In this document: in pieces, positions 9,892 to 18,975 of the stretch
Layout of the letters: every line of letters starts with the position of its first letter
Position numbering within the stretch: position 1 is the first letter of the stretch
NCBI GenBank assembly: GCA_934446065.1
Contig: CAKSDP010000005.1
Location: 20,764 to 84,763 of the forward strand
DNA length: 64,000 nucleotides
Direction: 5' to 3'
Source: an uncultured Eubacteriales bacterium
Lineage (GTDB): Bacteria > Bacillota > Clostridia > Oscillospirales > CAG-272
The notes under the pieces: model-generated
What the model was told of the DNA's origin: nothing
The model's input: the letters and a program-made list of their open reading frames with translations, nothing else
Databases searched by the model: none
Program-made: the position numbers and the translations under genes

Positions 9892-10785
9892 ATGCTCAGG
9901 AGCATGACCGCGTTCGGACGCGCAAGAGGCGTGAGCCGATCGGGCAACCGCGATATTACGGTTGAAGTGAAATCGGTCAACAGCAGATACCTCGACCTGT
10001 CAATAAGACTGCCGAGGAGCCTCTCCCATCTCGAGGACAAGATCCGCACCTATATATCGGAGCGCGGTATCGTCCGCGGCAAGGTAGAGCTTTCCGTTAC
10101 GGCTGACGTGATATCTCAGGACGGCGGGGACATAATCCTCGACGAAGGCGCCGCAGAGGCGTATATCAGAGCGCTTTGCGCACTGAGGGACAGCTTCTCC
10201 CTTGCGGACGATATTTCCGTCATGACCGTGGCGCAGAATCACGAGCTTTTCCGCACACGCCGACCTGCCGATGACTGCGAGCGGGACTATCTCGATGTGC
10301 TGCCGATAATGTCGGAGGCGCTCGATGTGTTCTGCCGTCGCAGGGAGGACGAGGGAGCGGCGCTCGTGCGCGATATCCACCTGAAAATGGACAGGATCCG
10401 CGCTCTTGCGGAGCGTGCAAAAGCTCTTTCCGAGGCGGACATTGCCGATTACAGAGAAAGACTCTATACAAGAATAAAAAAGGTGCTCGACGAGTCCGGA
10501 ATGGAGGTCGCCGAGAGCCGCATTATTACCGAAGCGGCTTTGTATGCCGATCGTGTCGCCGTTGACGAGGAGACGGTTCGTCTCGAGAGCCATTTTGCGG
10601 CGATGGATGAGATGCTTGCATCTGATCAGCCGTCGGGACGCAAGCTTGACTTCCTCATTCAGGAGATGAACAGAGAGGTCAACACGATGGGCTCCAAATC
10701 GAATGTGACTGAGCTTTCGCTCATCGTCGTCGAGATGAAGAACGAGCTGGAGAAGATCCGCGAGCAGATCCAGAACCTTGAGTAG
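9892..10785 (+). CDS. yicC: YicC/YloC-family endoribonuclease
   Basis: A 297-residue cytoplasmic protein of the YicC family. The N-terminal YicC_N domain begins MLRSMTAFGRA and carries the conserved VNSRYLDLSIRLPR stretch. The C-terminal DUF1732 region contains RRAEDEGAAL-like, TEAALYADRVAVDEETVRLESH and GRKLDFLIQEMNREVNTMGSKS, all strongly conserved. YicC proteins are endoribonucleases that act on small RNAs and mRNA. The gene is first in a run with remA, gmk and rpoZ, the usual Firmicutes order. The next start (remA) is 9 bases after the stop. Confidence 0.95.
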   Translation: MLRSMTAFGRARGVSRSGNRDITVEVKSVNSRYLDLSIRLPRSLSHLEDKIRTYISERGIVRGKVELSVTADVISQDGGDIILDEGAAEAYIRALCALRDSFSLADDISVMTVAQNHELFRTRRPADDCERDYLDVLPIMSEALDVFCRRREDEGAALVRDIHLKMDRIRALAERAKALSEADIADYRERLYTRIKKVLDESGMEVAESRIITEAALYADRVAVDEETVRLESHFAAMDEMLASDQPSGRKLDFLIQEMNREVNTMGSKSNVTELSLIVVEMKNELEKIREQIQNLE

Positions 10786-10794
10786 GAGACGCGC

Positions 10795-11070
10795 GTGAGA
10801 TTTATAAATATAGGCTTTTCAAATATGGTGTCGGCTGACAGGATCGTCGCGGTAGCGACGCCGGACAGCGCACCGATCAAGCGACTGATACAGGATTCCC
10901 GCGATTTCGGACGGGTCATCGACTGCTCGTGCGGCAGAAAGACGCGCTCGGTGATCGTCACCGACAGCGACCACGTGATCCTCTCCGCGATCCAGGCGGA
11001 GACTATCGCCGGACGTCTCGACGGTGAGTGCGCCGACGATTTTGCGGATGACGCCGAGCTTGACGAATGA
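10795..11070 (+). CDS. remA: RemA-family (DUF370) DNA-binding regulator
   Basis: A 91-residue protein that begins (GTG start) [19 protein letters not shown], the hallmark of RemA/DUF370. It also has the [13 protein letters not shown] segment and the [24 protein letters not shown]-terminal part. In Bacillus, RemA forms rings that bind DNA and activates matrix, osmoprotection and other genes. Here it has an extra acidic tail ([14 protein letters not shown]). GGAGACGC precedes the GTG. It sits between yicC and gmk as in most clostridia, which supports the call. Confidence 0.93.
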   Translation: MRFINIGFSNMVSADRIVAVATPDSAPIKRLIQDSRDFGRVIDCSCGRKTRSVIVTDSDHVILSAIQAETIAGRLDGECADDFADDAELDE

Positions 11071-11096
11071 TCTACCCCGTGAAAGGATACACAAAT

Positions 11097-11711
11097 ATGA
11101 GCGAACGCGACGGCGTTTTAATGGTAATATCGGGCCCCGCCGGCAGCGGCAAGGGTACTGCGGTGAAGCTGCTTTTTGACATCGTGCCGGAGCTGACTCT
11201 GTCGGTCTCCGCAACGACGCGGTCTCCGCGCCCCGGTGAGGTTGACGGAGTACACTACTTCTTCATCTCGAAGGAGGAATTCCGTGAAAAGCTCGCCGCA
11301 GGCGAGATACTCGAACACACCGAGTATTGCGGCAACTATTACGGCACGCCGGAGAAGGCTGTGCGCGACACGCTCTCGCGCGGACGCGACGTGATCCTCG
11401 AGATCGAGGTGGACGGTGCGTCTCAGATAAAGAAAAAATTCCCCGATGCCGTGACGGTGATGCTCTTGCCGCCGGACGGCAAATCCCTCGAGGCAAGACT
11501 GAGAGGGCGCGGCACCGAGACGGACGACGTTATAGCGGCACGCATGGCTCGCGCCAGAGCGGAGATCGCGCTCGCAGACTCATACGATTACATCGTCGTG
11601 AGCCGCGACGGCGAGGCTGAAAAATGTGCCGGCGATATCGCGTCGATACTTGTGGCGGAGCACGCAAAGAGAGCGCGGATGAAGTCGGTGATCGAAGGCT
11701 TCTTCGCCTGA
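11097..11711 (+). CDS. gmk: Guanylate kinase
   Basis: Guanylate kinase phosphorylates GMP to GDP using ATP in the cytosol. Seen: P-loop GPAGSGKGT at residues 13-21, the GMP-binding SATTRSPRPGEVDGVHY stretch, the TEYCGNYYGTP segment, the DVILEIEVDGA motif, and the lid LRGRGTE. I chose the ATG at 11097 (204 residues) and not one 30 bases earlier, because GAAAGGA is correctly spaced before it and the kinase domain starts at once. The earlier ATG overlaps the remA stop. The length is normal for bacterial enzymes. Confidence 0.95.
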   Translation: MSERDGVLMVISGPAGSGKGTAVKLLFDIVPELTLSVSATTRSPRPGEVDGVHYFFISKEEFREKLAAGEILEHTEYCGNYYGTPEKAVRDTLSRGRDVILEIEVDGASQIKKKFPDAVTVMLLPPDGKSLEARLRGRGTETDDVIAARMARARAEIALADSYDYIVVSRDGEAEKCAGDIASILVAEHAKRARMKSVIEGFFA

Positions 11712-11780
11712 TAATGCCAAACCCTATCCGGACAACCGGAAATTATATAAAGCTATATATGCGAAAGGACAGTGACGCTT

Positions 11781-12098
11781 ATGGATATGATATATCCCTC
11801 TATCGGAGAGCTTACGAAAGGAAATGTGAACAGATATGCGCTCGTCATCGCCACCGCAAAGTGCGCGAGAGCCATTACCAATGAGTACGTGAGACAGCGC
11901 GAGCGCGCCGAGCGGCTCATTGCAAACAAGGACACGGACAAGAGCCTTTCATCCATGATCAGCAAGGAGTTCCGCGAGGACAAAGCCGTTCGTACTGCAA
12001 TCAACCGCATCTATGACGGTGAGTATCAGATCGTTGTTGACGGTGAGGATGAGGACGCTTCTGCCGCATCTGAGGAAGCAAAAACCGAGGAAAACTGA
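11781..12098 (+). CDS. rpoZ: DNA-directed RNA polymerase omega subunit
   Basis: A 105-residue protein with MIYPSIGELTKGNVNRYALVIATAKCAR, the omega N-terminal region (S-[IL]-x-EL...SRY-LV...AKRAR), and the conserved KAVRTAINRIYDGEY. Omega chaperones assembly of the beta-prime subunit. The ATG at 11781 has AAAGGA 11 bases upstream; an in-frame GTG at 11772 lies too close to that site. It has an acidic tail of about 20 residues. The gene follows gmk, the standard arrangement. Confidence 0.92.
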   Translation: MDMIYPSIGELTKGNVNRYALVIATAKCARAITNEYVRQRERAERLIANKDTDKSLSSMISKEFREDKAVRTAINRIYDGEYQIVVDGEDEDASAASEEAKTEEN

Positions 12099-12202
12099 AA
12101 ATTAGCCGCTGAAGTGCGACTGTCGGGGCTGTCACGTAAGGCGTGGCAGCCTCTTGAACTTTCGGCGGATCATTTGATTTTTGACGGAAAGGAGGCAGAG
12201 AC

Positions 12203-14710
12203 GTGGAGTTTGCGTCGGTCTATATTCTTGAAGCGCCGTATCACGCCGACCGCGAGTACGACTATTTTGTACCGCCGGAGTTTGACGGCGTTACGGTCGG
12301 CAGCGCGGTCACAGTTCCGTTCGGCCGTTCAAACCGCAAGACCGCAGCGATAGTCGTAGCGCTGAAATCCGAAGTGGAAAGAGACAACGTCAAGCCGATC
12401 TCCTCCGTTACAAGGCGCGATCTGTTGTCGGCGGAGATGATATCCCTTGCCGGATTCATGCGCGAGCACACGCTCTGCACCTTCGGCGACGCGGTGCGCG
12501 CGATGATCCCGACGTTCGCACTGTCGAAGATCTGCGAGTATTACCGCGCGGCGGACGTTTCACTCGACGGGATCGGCGAGCGTGCCGGGATGATCGTGTC
12601 CTATATCGCCGCTCGCGGCAAGGTCTCGGCTGCCGCCGTCAAACGCGAATTCGGCGCCGAGGCGCAGTCCGCACTGAACGATCTTGTCCGCGCGGGCGCG
12701 CTGATAAGAGAGAGAGAGGATTCGTCGGGCGACCAGGTCCGGCGTAGACTGGTGCTCTCTCTCAAGATCACGCCTGAGGACGCGGAGCGCATCGCCGACG
12801 GGCGCGATCCGGCAAATCGGCTGAGAAGCACCGCGCAGGCGGCAATGCTCCGCGCTCTCGCCGCACACGGTGACGGAAGCGTCACGCTAGACGAGCTTGT
12901 GCAGGAGTGCCCCGATGCCGACAGAGTCCGTGCGCGTGCTCTCGAGCGGCGTGGGCTTGTCGCACTCTCTGAGGAGGAGGTCAGGCGCGACCCGTATATG
13001 GGACGAGCTGTCCGACACTGCGAGCTTCCGCCGCTGACGGACGAGCAGACAGCCGCCGTCGCGACGCTCTCGGAGCTGTACTCATCGGGTGAGCCGCGCG
13101 CGGCTCTGCTGCACGGTGTGACCGGCTCCGGCAAAACGCGCGTTATAATTGAGATGATCCGCCGCGTGAGCGCGGATGGGAGAGGTACGATCGTGCTCGT
13201 GCCGGAGATAGCGCTGACGCCGCAGACTGTCGGTGTGTTTGTCTCCGAGTTCGGAGACAGGGTAGCGGTGATGCACTCGCAGCTCAGCTCGGGCGAGCGC
13301 TTCGACGCATGGCGCAGGATAAGATCAGGCGATGCCGATGTTGTCATCGGCACGCGATCCGCCGTGTTCGCTCCGGTTCGCCGCCTCGGCATGATCGTGA
13401 TCGACGAGGAGCAGGAGCACACGTACAAATCGGATATAAGCCCGAAATACCTCGCGCACGATATCGCGAGAAAAAGATGCGCCGACAACGGCGCGCTCAT
13501 GCTGCTCGCCTCGGCGACTCCGTCTCTCGGAAGCTATTATAAGGCTAAATGCGGCACCTACACCCTCGTTGAGCTGAAGCATCGCTGCAACGGCGGAGCC
13601 TTGCCCGAGGTCGTTATATGCGACACGCGCCGTGAGTTCCTCGAGGGAAATACATCGCCATACGGAGCCGAGCTGCGGCAAAGACTTGTCGATAACACCG
13701 CCGCCGGAATGCAGTCGATCGTTTTTCTGAACAGGCGCGGTTACAGCAGCATCCTCACTTGCCGAAGCTGCGGTGAGCCTGTGAAGTGCCCGCACTGCTC
13801 GGTCTCGCTCACGTATCACACGCACAAGCACCTGCGCGACGGTGAGGGCGAGGATTACCTCCGCCGCAGAGCGGAGAGCGGCAACCTCACTTGCCATTAC
13901 TGCGGATTCACCGCACCGGTGCCGAGCGTTTGCCCGGAATGCGCATCACCGCATCTCGCGTTCATGGGCTACGGTACACAGAGGGCGGAGGATGAGCTGT
14001 GCTCCATGCTGCCCGAAGGCTCGGTCATCCGCATGGATACGGATACCACGAAAACGAAGTTTTCTCACGAGGAGATACTCTCCCGCTTCAAGCGCGGCGA
14101 GGCGAAGGTCCTCGTGGGAACGCAGATCGTCACAAAGGGACACGATTTTCCCCGCGTCACACTTGTCGGTGTGCTCAACGCCGACGCGTCACTCTACCTC
14201 GACGATTACCGCGCGGGCGAGCGCACGTTCGCCATGCTCACTCAGGTGATCGGCAGAGCGGGACGGGCGGATGCTCCCGGCGTCGCCGTCATACAGACGC
14301 AGAATCCCGATTCCGAGGTGATACAGCTTGCCGCCGCGCAGGATTATCCGTCGTTTTACGACCTCGAGATCCGCATGAGGCGTGCGCTCGTGTTCCCGCC
14401 GTTCTGCGATATTGCGGTGTTCACGCTGACATCTGCGGATGAAGCGCTGCTGCATACAGGAACCGTGCGTCTTGCCGAGCTTGTCAGAGGCAAGCTTGCG
14501 GGCGAGTTCTCCGACGTAAAAACTGTCGTGTTCGGACCGTTTGAGGCGCCGATATACAAGGTGCAGAACAACTGTCGGATGAGAATGGTCATAAAATGCA
14601 AGGACAATCGCCGCACGCGGGAGTTTTTGTCGTCCGTGATGTGCGATTTTGCAAGGAAAGGTTCGCACCGGCTGACGCTCGGCGTTGATATAAATCCGTC
14701 GTCGCTGTGA
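12203..14710 (+). CDS. priA: Primosomal protein N' (PriA replication-restart helicase)
   Basis: An 835-residue 3'-5' DNA helicase that reloads the replisome at stalled forks. The N-terminal 3'-DNA-binding domain starts FASVYILEAPYHADREYDYFVP. Helicase motif I is HGVTGSGKTRV, the DEAH-like motif II is IDEEQEHTYKSD, and motif III is LLASATPS. The zinc-binding insert holds the paired cysteines CRSCGEPVKCPHC and CHYCGFTAPVPSVCPEC. Motifs V and VI are ILVGTQIVTKGHDFPRVTLVGV and QVIGRAGR. The GTG start is set by AAAGGAGG 8 bases upstream. In most Firmicutes coaBC lies between rpoZ and priA. Here there is only a 104-base gap with no gene. Confidence 0.97.
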   Translation: MEFASVYILEAPYHADREYDYFVPPEFDGVTVGSAVTVPFGRSNRKTAAIVVALKSEVERDNVKPISSVTRRDLLSAEMISLAGFMREHTLCTFGDAVRAMIPTFALSKICEYYRAADVSLDGIGERAGMIVSYIAARGKVSAAAVKREFGAEAQSALNDLVRAGALIREREDSSGDQVRRRLVLSLKITPEDAERIADGRDPANRLRSTAQAAMLRALAAHGDGSVTLDELVQECPDADRVRARALERRGLVALSEEEVRRDPYMGRAVRHCELPPLTDEQTAAVATLSELYSSGEPRAALLHGVTGSGKTRVIIEMIRRVSADGRGTIVLVPEIALTPQTVGVFVSEFGDRVAVMHSQLSSGERFDAWRRIRSGDADVVIGTRSAVFAPVRRLGMIVIDEEQEHTYKSDISPKYLAHDIARKRCADNGALMLLASATPSLGSYYKAKCGTYTLVELKHRCNGGALPEVVICDTRREFLEGNTSPYGAELRQRLVDNTAAGMQSIVFLNRRGYSSILTCRSCGEPVKCPHCSVSLTYHTHKHLRDGEGEDYLRRRAESGNLTCHYCGFTAPVPSVCPECASPHLAFMGYGTQRAEDELCSMLPEGSVIRMDTDTTKTKFSHEEILSRFKRGEAKVLVGTQIVTKGHDFPRVTLVGVLNADASLYLDDYRAGERTFAMLTQVIGRAGRADAPGVAVIQTQNPDSEVIQLAAAQDYPSFYDLEIRMRRALVFPPFCDIAVFTLTSADEALLHTGTVRLAELVRGKLAGEFSDVKTVVFGPFEAPIYKVQNNCRMRMVIKCKDNRRTREFLSSVMCDFARKGSHRLTLGVDINPSSL

Positions 14711-14725
14711 GACGGCGCAAGTGTG

Positions 14726-14756
14726 AAAGGAGACCCGCGCTGCGGGACAGATAAAT
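14726..14756 (+). promoter_or_regulatory. Hairpin between Shine-Dalgarno and start codon of def
   Basis: AAAGGAG (14726-14732) lies 24 bases before the def ATG. A 5-bp hairpin CCCGC-GCT-GCGGG (14734-14746) sits between them. Folding it out would leave about 11 effective bases, near a workable spacing. Confidence 0.4.
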
Positions 14757-15224
14757 ATGGCAATACTGAACATTGTTAAAGAGGGAGATCCTATCCTCAG
14801 AAAGACGAGTCGTCCGGTGGACGAAATTACGCCGAGGATCATCAGACTGCTCGACGATATGCGTGAAACGCTTGCTTACGCCGAGGGATGCGGCCTTGCG
14901 GCAGTGCAGGTCGGCGTTCTCCGCCGCATTGTGCTTGTCGACACCGAGGAGACGGGACTTCTGGAGCTTATAAATCCGAAGATCACGGCATATGCCGGCG
15001 AGCAGGAGAACGTTGAGGGCTGCCTCTCGATTCCCGGCGTATGGGGCATCACGAAGCGCCCCGCATCGGTGACCGTTACCGCGATGAACAGACGCGGCGA
15101 GACATTTTCGGTCACAGGCTCCGATCTTGCGGCGCGCGCGTTCTGCCACGAGCTTGACCATCTTGACGGCAAACTGTTCACGGATAAAATGATCCGTCGG
15201 ATCGATCCCGACGAGATAGGCTGA
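14757..15224 (+). CDS. def: Peptide deformylase
   Basis: A 155-residue Fe/Zn enzyme that removes the formyl group from nascent protein N-termini. Motif 1 is GCGLAAVQVG, where most deformylases have GxGLAAxQxG. Motif 2 is EGCLSIPG with the metal-binding Cys, and motif 3 is FCHELDHLDG with the two metal His and the catalytic Glu. It begins with the usual ILNIVKEGDPILRKTSRPV. It sits directly before fmt (8-base gap), pairing formyl removal with formyl addition, as is common. Confidence 0.96.
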   Translation: MAILNIVKEGDPILRKTSRPVDEITPRIIRLLDDMRETLAYAEGCGLAAVQVGVLRRIVLVDTEETGLLELINPKITAYAGEQENVEGCLSIPGVWGITKRPASVTVTAMNRRGETFSVTGSDLAARAFCHELDHLDGKLFTDKMIRRIDPDEIG

Positions 15225-15232
15225 GGTGTGCG

Positions 15233-16204
15233 ATGAAGGCACTTTTTATGGGAACGCCGGATTTCGCGGCAGCGTGCATGACGGCGCTGATCGCCGACGG
15301 CGAGAATATCGCTGCGGTCGTAACACAGCCGGATAAGCCGGTCGGGCGCGGCATGAGACTTACGCCGTCGCCGGTGAAGGTCGCGGCGCTTGAGCGCGAT
15401 ATCCCGGTGTATCAGCCGGAAACGCTGAAGGACGGAGCGTTCGCGGACACGCTGTCCGAGATCGACCCGGACGTAATATACGTCGCCGCCTACGGCAAGA
15501 TATTGCCGGAATACGTGCTGTCGTATCCGAAATACGGCTGCATCAATGCGCACGCGTCGATCCTCCCGAAATATCGCGGCGCGGCTCCGATACAGCGTGC
15601 GATAATGGACGGCGAGAGTGAGACCGGAGTTACCGCGATGATGATGGAGCGCGGGCTTGATACGGGCGATATGATCCTCTGCGAGCGCGTCACAATAACG
15701 GATGAGGACGATTTTGAGACGGTGCACGACAAGCTGTGCGTTGCCGGAGGAGCGGCGCTGTGCCGCGTTGCGCAGATCCTGCGATCCGGCGAGGCGCTGC
15801 CGCATACAAAACAGGATGATGCACTTTCGACATATGCCGAAAAAATAACATCTGCCGATACAAAGATAAACTTCAGCGAGAACGCCGAGCAGCTCGCGCG
15901 CCGCATACGCGCACTGTCTCCCGTGCCGCTTTGCCGAACGACAACAAAGGACGGACGAGGACTTAAAATAGTCCGCGCTCACGTGTGCAAAGACGCGGCT
16001 GTGCCGCCCGAAACCCCTGCGGGACAGGTGATCGCACTCGATTCCGACGGAGACGGGGCGATCGTTGTTAAGGCGGGAGACGGCGCTATTGCGATCACGA
16101 GCCTGCGCCCCGAAGGCAAGGGCACGATGAGCGCCGCTGATTTTATCCGCGGCAGACGGATCGAGATCGGTGACGTGCTCGGGTGTGATTCGACAAATGC
16201 ATAA
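15233..16204 (+). CDS. fmt: Methionyl-tRNA formyltransferase
   Basis: A 323-residue enzyme that transfers a formyl group from 10-formyl-THF to Met-tRNAfMet. The N-terminal transferase domain has MGTPDFAAACM, the VVTQPDKPVGRG loop, the NAHASILPKYRGAAPIQRAI catalytic region (Asn and His), and ETGVTAMMMERGLDTGDM. The C-terminal OB-fold domain (about 205-315) begins near NFSENAEQLARRIRAL. GAGGTG precedes the ATG. The 89 bases after the stop hold no gene. Confidence 0.96.
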   Translation: MKALFMGTPDFAAACMTALIADGENIAAVVTQPDKPVGRGMRLTPSPVKVAALERDIPVYQPETLKDGAFADTLSEIDPDVIYVAAYGKILPEYVLSYPKYGCINAHASILPKYRGAAPIQRAIMDGESETGVTAMMMERGLDTGDMILCERVTITDEDDFETVHDKLCVAGGAALCRVAQILRSGEALPHTKQDDALSTYAEKITSADTKINFSENAEQLARRIRALSPVPLCRTTTKDGRGLKIVRAHVCKDAAVPPETPAGQVIALDSDGDGAIVVKAGDGAIAITSLRPEGKGTMSAADFIRGRRIEIGDVLGCDSTNA

Positions 16205-16293
16205 AATTGCGGATTTAAGGCGTTTGCATAACAACACTGAATTTCAGAAAAAATCGGGGGATATCGACTGCCCCGAAAAGGGGAGGCTCTGCC

Positions 16294-17640
16294 TTGGAGA
16301 ATAATAAAAAGAATACAAAACAGACGGCAGTTGCCGATCCCCGCAAGCTTGCCTTGCATTCGCTCGAAAAGTGGGAGAAGGCAGGCAAGTACGTGCCGAT
16401 CGAAACGGCATCGACCTTGGCTCGCGCCGAGCTTTCGGACGCCGACCGCCGATTCTATACGGCGCTCGTGTACGGAGTGGTCGAGCGCGCGGTCACGCTT
16501 GATTACGTGATCGGCAAATTCTCGAAAAGGACTGCGGACGAGATCGAACCCGCGGTGCGCACGGTGCTCCGGCTCGGGCTTTATCAGCTCATGTTTATGG
16601 ACAGGGTGCCGGATCACGCGGCTGTGTCAAGTACGGTTGAGCTTGCGCCGCGCCGTGCCGCCGGATTCGTCAACGCGCTGCTCAGGAGCTTCATCCGCGC
16701 CGGCGGGCAGTACGAGCTGCCCTCGAGGAACGAGTCACCGCTGTCGTATCTTTCGGTGAAATATTCAGTTCCGGAGGAGCTGTGCGGATTTTTCGTCGAG
16801 GCTTACGGCGAAGACGTGGCGGAGAAGATACTCGCATCCACCGCCGGCGACGGCAGGATCTGCCTCAGAGTGAATACGCTGCGGACCACGCTTGACGACG
16901 CAGAAGCGCGTATCCTCGCGCAGGGCGGCGAGTGCCGCCGATCGGCGCTGTCTCCCGAGATCCTCGTCCTCCCGCACGGATCGGAATTCCTTACGGGGAT
17001 ATCCGATGGATCGTGGTTCGTGCAGGACGAGGCTTCAAGCGCCGCGATAGATGTGCTCGCACCGACGCCCGGCTCGACGGTGGTCGATCTTTGCTCGGCG
17101 CCGGGAGGGAAATCATTCTCGGCGGCGATGCATATGCAGGGTCGCGGACGGATATATTCTTTTGACATTCATGAAAACAAGCTTTCGCTTGTGCGAAGCG
17201 GTGCCGAGCGGCTCGGGCTCGGGATCATCACGACATCTGCGGGAGACGCAAGACACCCGACGGATGAACTATGCGGTGCGGCTGACTATGTGATCTGCGA
17301 CGCGCCGTGCTCGGGACTCGGCGTGATCGCAAAAAAGCCCGATATCCGGTATAAGTCGGTGAAAGATATCGCTGCGCTTCCGAACGTACAGTACGAGATA
17401 CTCTGCGGCGCGGCGAAGTGCGTAAGACCCGGCGGCGTGCTGCTTTATTCGACCTGTACGCTTGCTCCTGCGGAAAACGGAGGTGTGGTCGAGAAATTCC
17501 TCGCCGCACATCCGGAGTTCGAGCCGGAGGATTTTTCGCTTGCGGGCGAGGTGCACAACGGCAGCGTCACGCTGTTTCCGCACATACACGGGTGCGACGG
17601 CTTCTTTATATCAAAAATGAAGCGCAGAGCAGAAAAATAG
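16294..17640 (+). CDS. rsmB: 16S rRNA (cytosine-967-C5)-methyltransferase RsmB
   Basis: A 448-residue SAM-dependent methyltransferase of the Fmu/Sun family. The N-terminal NusB-like RNA-binding domain spans about 10-150 (ALHSLEKWEKAG ... RVPDHAAVSSTVELAPRR). The catalytic domain has motif I DLCSAPGGKSFSAA, motif IV DAPCSGLGVIAKKPDIRY with one catalytic Cys, and motif VI LLYSTCTLAPAENGGVV with the second Cys. The start is TTG, placed by GGGGAGG about 8 bases upstream. The first 10 residues are Lys/Asn-rich. It lies between fmt and rlmN, a conserved Firmicutes order. Confidence 0.95.
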   Translation: MENNKKNTKQTAVADPRKLALHSLEKWEKAGKYVPIETASTLARAELSDADRRFYTALVYGVVERAVTLDYVIGKFSKRTADEIEPAVRTVLRLGLYQLMFMDRVPDHAAVSSTVELAPRRAAGFVNALLRSFIRAGGQYELPSRNESPLSYLSVKYSVPEELCGFFVEAYGEDVAEKILASTAGDGRICLRVNTLRTTLDDAEARILAQGGECRRSALSPEILVLPHGSEFLTGISDGSWFVQDEASSAAIDVLAPTPGSTVVDLCSAPGGKSFSAAMHMQGRGRIYSFDIHENKLSLVRSGAERLGLGIITTSAGDARHPTDELCGAADYVICDAPCSGLGVIAKKPDIRYKSVKDIAALPNVQYEILCGAAKCVRPGGVLLYSTCTLAPAENGGVVEKFLAAHPEFEPEDFSLAGEVHNGSVTLFPHIHGCDGFFISKMKRRAEK

Positions 17641-17754
17641 AAACCGAACACAAAACGGCGTCGGAGCCGTGTGCTGTTTTGAGACCGCATCTGTGCATTT
17701 TTCGGCCTGTCTGCTGAAGGAGCCGCAGGTGCAAGGAAAGGATTGGTCATAATT

Positions 17755-18798
17755 ATGACAGATATTCTGTCAATGACGAAGGCGGAGGTGCGCGATTACG
17801 CCGTATCTCTCGGCGAGAGCGCGTTTCGCGGCGATCAGATATTCGGCTGGATGCGGCGCGGCGCCGAGTTTTCGGAGATGAAGAACATTCCCGCCGCGCT
17901 CAGGGAAAAGCTTTCGGAGAACGTCGATTACAGGCTGCCGCACATCGCCGAGAAGTACACGTCAAAAATCGACGGCACGGTCAAGTACCTCATGGAGCTG
18001 ACGGACGGCGAGTGCGTCGAGTGTGTTCTGATGAAGTACGAGCACGGGAATACGCTCTGCGTTTCGTCGCAGGCTGGATGCCGCATGGGCTGTACGTTCT
18101 GCGCATCAACACTGAGCGGCAGAGTGCGCAATCTAACCCCGTCGGAGATACTCGGGCAGGTGATCGTCGCCGCTCGCGATTCCGGCGAGAGAGTGGACGG
18201 TGTCGTCATGATGGGCATTGGTGAGCCGCTCGACAATTACGAATCGACAGTTCGTTTTCTGCGCCTTGTATCGGGCGAGGGCGAACCGGGGATCGGACTG
18301 CGTCATATCTCCGTCTCGACGTGCGGCGTTGTGCCGAGAATACGCGATCTTGCCGACGAGGGAATGCCCGTTACGCTTTCCGTCTCACTCCATGCGTATG
18401 ATGACGCGGTTCGCTCGCACCTGATGCCGGTAAACCGAAAATGGGGCATCGGCGAGCTTCTTGGCGCGTGCCGGTATTTCTTTGATCAGACCGGGCGGCG
18501 CATATCGTTTGAGTATACGCTGATCGCGGGCGAGAACGACTCTGCGGCGGGTGCTGCGGCGCTCGCAAAGATGCTCCGGCGTGAGATGGCAGGGCGCCCA
18601 GTGCACGTGAATCTGATTCTTCTGAACGAGGTGCGCGAGACCGGATATACATCCTCCGCAAGAGCGGCGGCAAAGGAATTTGCGGCGGTGCTTGAGCAAA
18701 ACGGAGTCAATGCGACGATACGCCGCAGGCTCGGCAGCGATATTGACGCATCATGCGGACAGCTCCGCCTCAGACACCTCGAGGGCGGCCGTTTGTAA
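17755..18798 (+). CDS. rlmN: Dual-specificity 23S rRNA/tRNA adenine C2-methyltransferase RlmN
   Basis: A radical-SAM enzyme (347 residues from the ATG at 17755) that methylates A2503 of 23S rRNA and A37 of some tRNAs. The Fe-S cluster motif is CRMGCTFCAST (CxxxCxxC). Other hallmarks are HGNTLCVSSQAGC, MGIGEPLDNYE, ISVSTCGVVPRI and the C-terminal SCGQLRLR with the essential methyl-carrier Cys. A TTG 12 bases earlier is in frame but lies directly on the AAAGGA, so the ATG is preferred. Next to prpC/prkC, as in Bacillus. Confidence 0.96.
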   Translation: MTDILSMTKAEVRDYAVSLGESAFRGDQIFGWMRRGAEFSEMKNIPAALREKLSENVDYRLPHIAEKYTSKIDGTVKYLMELTDGECVECVLMKYEHGNTLCVSSQAGCRMGCTFCASTLSGRVRNLTPSEILGQVIVAARDSGERVDGVVMMGIGEPLDNYESTVRFLRLVSGEGEPGIGLRHISVSTCGVVPRIRDLADEGMPVTLSVSLHAYDDAVRSHLMPVNRKWGIGELLGACRYFFDQTGRRISFEYTLIAGENDSAAGAAALAKMLRREMAGRPVHVNLILLNEVRETGYTSSARAAAKEFAAVLEQNGVNATIRRRLGSDIDASCGQLRLRHLEGGRL

Positions 18799-18815
18799 AT
18801 ATTTTTAGAATCTCG

Positions 18816-18844
18816 TTTACTTAGACGAACAAATATATTATAAT
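18816..18844 (+). promoter_or_regulatory. Promoter for prpC-prkC-rsgA-thiN
   Basis: TATAAT (18839-18844) with TTTACT (18816-18821) at 17 bases. It is followed by a 130-base leader with a small CTGCCG/CGGCAG hairpin before prpC. Confidence 0.6.
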
Positions 18845-18975
18845 ATACAGTGATATCGCATGATCCTGCATAAGTGTCGCGGATCGCGGTATTGCCCTGC
18901 AAATGTCGGACTGTACCCGCCGATGCGCGGGAGGTGCCGCTATACTGCCGTTCTTCGGCAGAATGGAGACTTGAT

